Positions 55,524-64,000 of a DNA stretch of 64,000 nt are shown piece by piece. Where the stretch lies: assembly GCA_026182355.1 (NCBI GenBank), contig JAPFBL010000070.1, positions 1,165,501 to 1,229,500 of the forward strand, read 5' to 3'. This DNA is from Hermatobates lingyangjiaoensis. Its lineage: Eukaryota; Arthropoda; Insecta; Hemiptera; Hermatobatidae. The notes beneath the pieces are model-generated. The model was not told where the DNA came from. It did not search any database and saw only the letters and a list, made by a program, of their open reading frames with translations. The number at the start of each line of letters is the position of its first letter. Position 1 is the first letter of the stretch. The position numbers and the translations under genes were made by a program.

Positions 55524-55579
55524 TAAAACTTCATTTGTGTGGAGACTTTTGTTTGTTTATCCATTTTACCTCAGAATTC

Positions 55580-56850
55580 ATTTATTCTGTGTTATTATTA
55601 CTGTTTTTGAACCGATTCATAACTCATATCGTTTAACTTATTCTGTTTCGTTTTAATGCTTTCCCTTTGCTGCAAGTAAAGTTAATAACAATATTTATTA
55701 ATGCCAGAATGATTGTTATATTTATAATCATACTTTGCTGTGAGTTCAAAGATTGCGACATCATAATAAAATCAATATATTGTTTTCTAGTATCATATTA
55801 AAACCATTAATTATTTTAATGAAACTATTAAATGACTAAATTTAAGCATTATTTTTATTTATTAGCTAATTTTCATTTATTTGTTTTCATTATCATTTAG
55901 TATTATTAATTCACTTAGTATTTACTTCTGAAGAAAAATTATATTTTCTTGAATTGGAATAGAAATGTACTTTATGTGTGTAGAAGGAAATTGTTTCAAT
56001 AAAAAAAAAAAAAAACTAGACAAAAAGGCTGCAAGTGAACGATCACTTGGGCTTACATGTCAAAAGGGCTTACGTTTGGTAATTCAAATTTCCTCCCAAC
56101 GCCCACCCTTATAACCATACCGTATCGTATGCTGCTACAAGAACTCAACTATTGTTGAATACATATCTGACATTAAAATATTTCAAAGGGTACGCCATAT
56201 AGATTGATTACAACGCTTTTGTTAAACCATCCATCACATGATGTTGATTTAAACTTTAAGTATTTTATCCTTCTTGCATATTATGTTAACATTTAAGGTT
56301 CTTCAAATATCTTTTAAAAAACCTTTAAATAACAGCAATCCCGTTTGACCTGTTTCTGATAAAAAATTCTAAAATCATATAAAGAACAAGTAAAGTAAGC
56401 TGTCATTAACCTAAGTAGTTTCCAGTTTTTAGAGCAATATTACCTTTTGACCTCAAAATATCTTAATTTCTTAATAACAAACTCATTTTAAGTAGATTTT
56501 TGCACAAAAATTTTATTTTTTGCAGTTTGCAGTTTTTTTTTTTAAAAAAAGAAGATAGTTTGAAATTTTATAAAAAAGACCATTAATGGCTCCTGCTGTA
56601 TTTTCAGAACTTCTTATAGAGAGTTTTTTGGGTATACTTTTAATTTTATCTGACAAAACAGTGTGACCATTGTCATGTTCACAAGCTTTTAGAATCCATC
56701 ATAAGTCAAAAATGTTTACATTTTCACATAAAAGTGGGTTTTCCGGTTATTGAAAATATTTTGTTTTATGAATAAAGTTACTAGTATTTACATAAGAATT
56801 CTAAGATTATAACACAATAGGGTAAGTAGTTGAGGAAAAAGAAATATTTA
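55580..56850. other. Unassigned AT-rich DNA
   Basis: No gene or repeat recognised; includes A-tracts near 56,000 and 56,535. Confidence 0.5.
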
Positions 56851-56855
56851 AAATA

Positions 56856-57295
56856 CAGTGGTACCTCGGTTTTCGACCTCCTCACTATTCGAACAATTTG
56901 GTTTTGGACCAAAAAATTCAAGCTAAAAATGCTTCCGTATTCGAACAGATTTCGGTGTTCGAACACTCTGGCTGGGAACCGAAAATAGCCGAGTGGAGCA
57001 GAAACGTACGCAGCGTCACCCTGTATGTAATCACACCGCTGTTCAAAAGGTATATAAATGATACAAAATGGTTTATATTACTTCTTTTTTATGTTTATTC
57101 TATATTATGTACACATTTAGGTCTTTAATGTTGTTTAGATACACATTTTCTTATTTTTTAGGTATTATTCTTTGGTAAAACGGATTAAAATACTTACCAT
57201 TGTTTCTTATGGGAAAAAATGTTTCAGTTCTCGAACTAATCGGTTCTTGATCAACAAACTCGAACGAACTATGGTCGACAACCGAGGTACCACTG
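56856..57295. mobile_element. pogo/Tigger-like MITE, 440 bp
   Basis: Terminal inverted repeats of 23 bp begin CAGTGGTACCTCGGTTTTCG and match at 22 of 23 positions, with TA on both sides as the target duplication. CAGTGGTACCTCGG-type ends with TA duplications are typical of pogo/Tigger elements of the Tc1/mariner superfamily. Repeated TTCGAAC motifs lie just inside the ends. No transposase is encoded, so it depends on another copy. Confidence 0.92.
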
Positions 57296-57689
57296 TATCA
57301 TATTAGCCTTGATGCAGTTTTGCCTAAAGTCAGTACAGCACACCTTACTATAGGGGCCTTTTTTTTTGTTTAATATTTTTTCCATCAGACTGTGACCTCT
57401 AACGTGTCCAAAAACTTTTGGTTGTACACTCAGCTACGCACAAATTGACTCAGAGGAATCCAAAACGTATAAACTCCTCTGTTTATCCATTTCTTTTACG
57501 ACTACTACACTTACAGTAAAGTAATATATAGTATGTCGAGAGCGGCCAGATACTATTTCAGAGTTGAAATACCGCAGAGAAAGTGTTTCATTTCATCATA
57601 CCTCTCATTTAATTTTGAGTCATCTCCAATATTTTTATTACAAAAATCAATTTTTGTCCACATTGACGTAACTTTCTACTTCCTTTTTA

Positions 57690-58760
57690 TTTTACTATAA
57701 GTAAAATATAGTGATTGTGAAAAAATTAGATCTCGAGATTTTGACGGTGAAAATGATTTGAGGTCCCAGAAGTCGTGTGTTTGTGTGGGTGAGTATGTAT
57801 CGAAAGTTTGTGGTCTTCCTACGGTCAAAGAATCTTTGATGGACCAAATTGATACTTTTTTTTGCCAAAAACCTTTTTTGCATTTTTTTTTGCAAAACTA
57901 CTAAATCCTGAAAATTTGGCATTATCATTGAGCCTACAAAATCAATAAACGACAAATATTCTTAAATTTTTGAAACAGCAGGAAATATTTTTTTTAATAA
58001 AATGTATAAATTTTTACTTATAATTCATTTTGAAAGATTGCGAGGAAGAAACAAGCCATACTGTTTAACGGATGAAAAGGAAACTATACTCAAAAATAGA
58101 ACTTTATGTGGAAAATGAATTGAGATCATATTTTTTTTCCAAAATTAAATTTTTCCAAAGAGCCGTTAAAGTACATTATCTGTTTTGAGAAAATATTTTT
58201 TTTTTAATGCTAAACGACTCATTAAAAACCATGAAAAATTGCCAAAATATTAGACAAAAGATTAGCAATTTACAAAAAAAATTCCTTTAATTACGGCAAA
58301 GAGCAATAAGCCTATAAAAACTGAGTATTAATCATGGACTAAAGGTTTATTTGCTTTACTTGTCAAATCTGTTTACAATTATTTACATTGACTTAGAAAT
58401 TTTTCTGAGTAAATCAAAATTTTTTTGACGGATCAAAATGAAATTATGCCTAAAAATAGAGAATTATGTGTGGGATAAGATGGGGTAATTTTTAACAAAA
58501 TTACATTGACAAAAGGAGCGTTAGTGTACCTTTTTTTGCTTTCAGAAAATTTTTTTTGATGCTAAACGGCTCATTAAAAAATAAAATTTTAAAAAAAATT
58601 CAACAAAAAATTAGCAATTTATAAAAAAAATGCAATTATTTCAATTATATAAAAAAGCAATAAAGCTATAACATGTGAATATTCATCCTGAATTAATAGT
58701 TCACGTTCTATAGTTGTTGGGATTTATTTAGATTGTTTACATTAACAAAATGGAGAATAA
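57690..58760. repeat. Dispersed repeat R-II, multi-module copy 2
   Basis: It starts with TTTTACTATAAGTAAAATAT and contains the same ordered landmarks as 8.6-10 kb, twice in tandem (around 58,030-58,395 and 58,435-58,760): GACGGATCAAAATGAAA/TGGATGAAAAGG, GCGTTA.TGTACC, GCTAAACGGCTCATTAAAAA, AAAGCAATAAAGCTAT. Copies differ by many substitutions. Confidence 0.75.
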
Positions 58761-58769
58761 TTTAAGCTA

Positions 58770-61540
58770 ATTCTTCGGTGATTCGATGACACTGATATTT
58801 TTTTTATATATTTCTGACATTTGGCAAAATAGGAATATTTTTAAGTCTTAAAGTGAAAACTATGGCTTAAATCTTTAATGTAGATCAGATGAACAATCAG
58901 ATGTAACAGATCCACTGGCCATGTAAAGGTCATGTAATAGAAATGGCCATGTAAGAATAGGAACTGAATGTAGGAACAATCCTGTAAGAGAGGTTATTTC
59001 GGAACACGAAAACTTCACTTTCGCTTTATAAAAGTGTTAGTACTGCTGTGGTAATACTAATCATATTATTTGCATCAATTTTGTGACATACAGGAATAAG
59101 CGTGTACGGGTCAATCACAATCTGTGCCACCTCCACGAAAATTATTGTAAGCAACTGCTATTTGGACATTTATATTATGTATAAATAGGGCATTATATAT
59201 AATATACCTAAGCAGTTTAATATTATGTTTACTTAAAATAAAGTTGAGTGTAGGACATTACAGATTTCTTTTTAGGGCAAAGTTCAGAGTGTGTTTGATT
59301 CTTCTGATAGGTCTGCATCCCTACTAGACTGCTGTACGTGTCAACACGTCAGTAGGAATTACCACATCAAGTAAATCCACGTCAATCAATGTCTTCTTCG
59401 TCAGTTATATAACAGCGTTGTCCAGTAGCACATCAATAACATTTCATGCATCATCATCAAACTGCTGAAGAAATTAGTATTTATTTTGAATAACCCTTTA
59501 CAACGTAGCATTTGTGGTCATATTAAGTAAAACTAATGAAATGTTATCTCTTTGTACGGAGGCCCCAAATGGGGATAACCAAAAAAGTAAAATAAAGATT
59601 TTTTTTAACACCTTAACATAGAAAAATATGTAAAAAGCAAGATGTATAGAGCAAATATACTGTAACAACCACCGTGAAGGTGGTATACTCAGAACTGAAA
59701 ATGAAGTTGACTTTTTAACTACCTTACCTGAGATTTTTTCAAACTCATGGCTCAATATCTGCTCAATATCTAATGATAGGAGTTGAAAGATTAAACCTGG
59801 GACAATGCAGTGAAATATTTGTTAGTAGATGAAAATAAAAAACTTCCTATAAACACATATATCATATATAAAAAAATTAATAAAAATTAACTGCTCCCCA
59901 TTTAGAGTCTACTCTACATAATGGGTAAAGCATTAGATTAGATTGCTTATTTCTTTATTCCATTTAATAATTTTCTTAACAGTATATTTGCAAAAAGATA
60001 GATTTGGCTTTACTATAAATAACAGTTTAGCCTAGTTATATGGTTTACTGGTAGAACTATACAAACTATATTTGTATAGATATATTTGAAATCTTCTATT
60101 ATTTTAATCAGGAAAAGTTAACGATCCGTCCCTGGTCCCTAGATAAACAAGCAAAACTTTGATCGCCTATTTTGAACTTAAGTGTACTAAACCCATTAAA
60201 AAAAACGTAATAGTTACTGATGATTAATGTTATTTATCATTTTGAAATAAATTATATTTTATAAAACCATTTACTACTTATGAAGTAATTCATATTATGC
60301 AAAATTGTTTAATGCATTGGTAATTCATGGTAAAAGAATATATAATATTACATTTTTTTGTAAAAATATATATTGTTTCGTAGTGAGTAATTTACATTTC
60401 ATATTTGTTTAAATTTAATAAATATTTTATGCATTTTACTATGCATATTGTTGGTACCACAGACATTTTGAAGTATCATATTATACAAACTTGTCTTAGA
60501 CTGTGGATTGTTGTTTGGACGTCCAAATGGCTTTGGATAAAGTACATCTTCAAGTAGGACTTGTAAATTTTAAATATATATTTAGTAGTACAAAATTTTC
60601 AAAATTGCTAAACTGTTAAATTTGATCTGCAAAAACAGGAATTTAATTTGCAAAAAAAAAAAGGGTACATTTTGATTAGAAATTGGTGAATTTGATTTGA
60701 AAAAGTTAGAATAGTGTAGAAATTTATTCTTTTAATCTAATTTTTAAGGAAGAAGTACGGGAAATCTCGGGAAACCATTACGATATTTTATTAACTGCTT
60801 TGATGAACAAATAAAAATTGATGAATAGACCATTGTGTGAACAAACAAATCATTTTGCCATGATGGCAAACTGAAGAGAAATACATAAAATCTTCAAGTT
60901 TTATAATTGGCCTTTATTTTTGCCAATAAGAAATAGTAATATCTTTCAATGAAAGGTATACCATTTGAAATAATTTATATATCTATAAAATATTCCACTT
61001 CTAACCCATTTATCAATTCTAATTTTACTGTTTTATATATTCAATACCTTCATTTTTATGATTGTTTAACTGAAATTTATTGGAACAGAGAAAAATTAAA
61101 CATAAAAGTATAAAATAGTGTAATGTTGAATTATTATGTTTGTTATTATAAGATTAAACAGATTCATTTTTAAAATTCACATTTAATAAACCTGGTACGA
61201 ATTTGAAGGAAGTAAAATATTACTGATAAATTTGTTAGCTGACAGTTTCATATTTCCATGTTTTCTAACGAGAATATGCATTTTGTGCATATCTTACGGC
61301 AAAAAGAAATTAGTTTTAGTTTTGTTTTATAATTTTGTTTTTTTTTTTTGTAACTGCTTTAGTGAGTCAGTTTCGAAGTGTTTACCGTTATAGATGATCG
61401 AACAAGCATAAATTCTATTATATGGGATTAATACAACCTGGTAATTTAATTACGAAAGATAATTTAAATGAAAACAAAGGAAAGTAATTCGAAGGATGTT
61501 AATTGAAGATAGAGAGTGCAAAGAAGCAGAAGGGTAGCGT
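58770..61540. other. Unassigned AT-rich DNA
   Basis: No gene recognised. A short GGCCATGTAA string recurs three times near 58,915-58,960. Confidence 0.5.
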
Positions 61541-61544
61541 TTAC

Positions 61545-61700
61545 AGATATAGAAGGACGGGGCTAAGGAACATCTGGCGGGAACAACCCCCACGGCTAGC
61601 CCGAATTAATTTACTGCTTAATTAGATAAGCCGAGCACTTGCAGCTGGTGTCACCATCTTAGGACTAGATCTAACCAAGCCGTCCTTCCTTCAAAAACAC
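61545..61700. other. GC-rich block with imperfect inverted ends
   Basis: A compact GC-rich segment bounded by AGAAGGACGGGGCT and AGCCGTCCTTCCTT (imperfect reverse complements). It contains ACAACCCCCACGGCTAGCC. I could not place it as an exon, tRNA-like SINE or other class. Confidence 0.4.
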
Positions 61701-61704
61701 CGCT

Positions 61705-62650
61705 TGAAAGAGAACGGGTAAGTCTCCTGCACCTCAAAGAAAATGTCATCCGTTTCATTAGGTGAGTCATCTTATTATCATGTGTTCTGCAATATATTTT
61801 CAAAAGTAAATTACAGTGAACTAAAACTTGTCCTAATACTTGTACACTAGTACTAGTAACGCTATTAAGTTTTTTCGTAACATAGTACTCAGTTTGAACA
61901 TTACAGTCCATTGGAGAGGATGTTGACCATTGCCCGTACACTATCATATTAAGAAATCCAGATATAATAAATATTAGTAAATAAAAACTAGTACCCTAGT
62001 CGTGTTTCTACGATAAAAGTCTGCATTGGCATTAGGAACGATTATCTTAAACAATAAGCCTTCAGGAAAGAATCTTCTATCGAGAATGAAATCATAGAAG
62101 CAGTTGTCTTGTATATAATAAAATAATGTGATCAAAAAAACATTTAATGTAATTTATTGAGTTAGTCATTTCGAGTTGAAAGAATAAAGTACATATTCTT
62201 ATCAACATGTTTCGTCGAAGTCAGATCTTACGTGATTTCGGTCCAGTTCCTCAGAAGTCACCGGAAGTGCTTTCCCATTCTCACCCTTCTTGTGTACCTA
62301 TTCGAGGCCAATTATATGAAAAGCCATCACCTGCTATGTATTTAACGACAGAGTAGAAGTAACGTGAGCTTTATAGTCATAGAAGACTTGAAAATCAAAA
62401 GGGTCTGAGTATCAGATATTTTGTTTTTATGACATTGATAATCTTTGTAGAAAGCAGTCAAAATGGTTGCTTATTTACATAGAGATTTTTGATCATGTTA
62501 CCAGAAAGTGCTTAATAGTAGTACCATGACATGGTAGTAACCGTAGTAGTAGTAGTAGATCCTATTGAAACAACTTACTCGAAGAAAAAATTCGTAGGTA
62601 CTTAGACTATTTTAATTTACAACCCTTCAAATGTACTGAATTATGCAGCC
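61705..62650. other. Unassigned DNA
   Basis: No gene recognised; a short AGT trinucleotide run lies near 62,545. Confidence 0.5.
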
Positions 62651-62661
62651 ACTGTCTAGAA

Positions 62662-63049
62662 TAGTGCTTCTCAAACGGTGCGCCCTGGAAGGTAGCCAGG
62701 TGTTCCTGACAATAACCGAAGATTAAATTTATGTTTTAAAAATATGCATCATTGTCATTTATTTTACAAACCCCAATGGTTTTTCAAGTCTGAATCAAGT
62801 CATCGCCGCTTGATATTTTGAACTCCAAATTTCCTTAATATTTAAGCAGCAATGAATAATACTTTCTCTTTTCCTTTCCCTGGGGATTTAAATTATTTGT
62901 TACTGATCGATCTCTCTAAAAAAAACTATCCTTTTTTTTATTTTCTGTCATTTTTAGGCCTCAACTTTCAACATTAAATCAATTATGCGCCCCAAAGCAT
63001 TCGTTATTTCATAGGTGTGCTCTGAAGGAAAAAAGTTTGAGATACGCTG
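62662..63049. mobile_element. hAT-like MITE, 388 bp
   Basis: Ends read TAGTGCTTCTCAAAC and, inverted, CAGCGTATCTCAAAC, the pattern of hAT (Charlie-like) elements. Flanking octamers GTCTAGAA and ATCTAGAA match at 7 of 8 positions (or TCTAGAAT exactly, if the boundary is moved by one), giving the 8-bp duplication expected for hAT. The inside is AT-rich without a transposase. Confidence 0.88.
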
Positions 63050-63059
63050 ATCTAGAATA

Positions 63060-64000
63060 CTGTTTATTATAGTTCTCTGGTTTACACCTCATATATACAC
63101 TTTGGTTTCTCCAACAGATAATCGAAAACCACCGTTCATCATCTCATCATTTATTCAGTTTTACAAATCAAACAGTTATTAACCTCAGTTTAAAGTAGCT
63201 TCCTATCACTGGTTTTTTAGGCTTCAAACTTTTAAATTATTTACTTGACAATTATTATATCAGTTTTCAGTGTATTGTAGGTACAAACTCTTTTCCCGCC
63301 AATTCTCTAAGAAATTGGGCACTCTCCACAACACAGTACTCTACTGAGAACTTATTCTAATGCTGAAGAGACGTTAATCAGATATCTCTTCAGCATTAAT
63401 CATGCTCCTGGTAACAATAGTGGCATGTCCCCGCCATAAAGAGGCGCACCATTTGAAAAATGAAAAGGACTTAATTTGAAAACTCCTTTATCACTTGATG
63501 AAGAATGTCATCAATCGTCCAAATTAATTGTCTCTATCATCAGTTGTTTGGGCTCTGCGTGGATGAGTTAAACAATAGTCGTTCAAATGTAGTTTGATGA
63601 GAAGTCATTTACTTTAGTTATATATTCTGAAATATTGTCAAAAAAATTACTTTAATATTTTGCTATGTTATTAATTAATACATGTGTGAAACCGGAAACC
63701 TGTATAAGACAAGGATTGGACATGGACAGCACTTGGACATAATACATGCTCACGAGCGTGAACGATGTCAGGACTCGTTAAAGATCCCTACTATATTACC
63801 ATTTAATATGAACACATTAACTTTACATGTAACTAAATAACATTTCTCGTAATTAAAATGAATTCTATATAAGAAATGGCATTACCTTTTGACTATAGAA
63901 CAGTTTTAAAGGCCTAAAAGGTTTTTTGGAAAATGTTTAAAGATCAAAGAAACACCGCTGTGTTTTAATATCTTTATTCGCTTAATGAGAATGTAGATTA
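63060..64000. other. Unassigned DNA with a perfect 14-bp hairpin
   Basis: The only structure noted is a stem TAATGCTGAAGAGA / TCTCTTCAGCATTA with a 13-base loop at 63,358-63,398. No gene recognised. Confidence 0.55.

Larger units (their letters stand above)
55100..55575. mobile_element. PLE family D inverted pair
   Basis: Close relative of the 50.7 kb element with an extra TTATATCTAATCAGTTACAA segment in each arm. The left arm reaches the family ATG (55,139-55,141; MSKYHTIKDCTTNE); the right arm stops at CCATTTTACCTCAGAAT. Arms meet near 55,375. Confidence 0.87.

Noticed and set aside
57395..57430. A Tc1-like terminal motif (GTGTCCAAAAACTTTTGG) downstream of the pogo MITE
   Set aside because: Only one end-like string was seen and no inverted partner or TA duplication could be placed.
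63358..63398. Hairpin containing CTGAAGA as a hammerhead
   Set aside because: The second core strand GAAA is missing; it is a plain 14-bp stem-loop.

Overview
The window is about 64 kb of AT-rich eukaryotic nuclear DNA packed with decayed mobile elements. I found no intact host protein-coding gene, so it reads as intergenic or long-intron DNA. The best clue to the organism is a nuclear copy of mitochondrial DNA at the left edge. On the minus strand it keeps cox1 (3' end), trnL(UUR), cox2, trnK(CUU), trnD(GUC) and the first codons of atp8. Having trnL(UUR) between cox1 and cox2 is the pancrustacean (insect/crustacean) arrangement. Abundant Penelope-like elements, R1-like and Jockey-like LINE tails and a decayed arthropod-like 18S fragment fit a large arthropod genome, possibly a crustacean; that last step is inference.

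Layout. 1-1.7 kb: rearranged mitochondrial insert (cox and nad4 pieces). 2.2-3.3 kb and 22.3-23.3 kb: two copies of one unidentified dispersed repeat. 3.4-8.4 kb: inverted-pair fragments of Penelope-like elements (PLEs) with hammerhead ribozymes. 8.6-10 kb and 57.7-58.8 kb: another dispersed repeat. 10.2-11.1 kb: Jockey-type LINE tail. 13.0 kb: 14-bp minisatellite. 14.6-15.4 kb: LINE 3' relic. 18.1-18.8 kb: 18S rRNA fragment between 45-bp direct repeats. 23.3-31.2 kb: dense PLE cluster with two near-perfect palindromes (26.0-27.65 and 28.8-30.7 kb). 36.3-36.6 and 38.9-40.4 kb: more PLE pieces, one interrupted by a LINE with a 10-bp target duplication. 41.8 kb: 5S relic. 43.9-44.5 kb: homogeneous 36-bp satellite. 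48.2-49.0 kb: 57-bp satellite inside a long open frame. 50.7, 55.1 kb: PLE/hammerhead inverted pairs. 56.9 kb: pogo/Tigger-like MITE. 62.7 kb: hAT-like MITE.

The unifying theme is a population of PLE families (called A, B, C, D, E here) that carry minimal hammerhead ribozymes in their terminal repeats. The visible protein pieces are the extreme N-terminus and the C-terminal GIY-YIG endonuclease; no reverse transcriptase core is present. Nearly every copy is an inverted pair with both 3' ends pointing outward, often into (TA)n tracts, and the 5'-truncated ends meeting in the centre. That geometry, the self-complementary stem III of the ribozymes, an extra base between core and stem II, and recurring 3' end points inside the start of the reading frame are the most interesting signals here. 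Hammerheads in PLE terminal repeats are established knowledge; the double-ended insertion model is inference.
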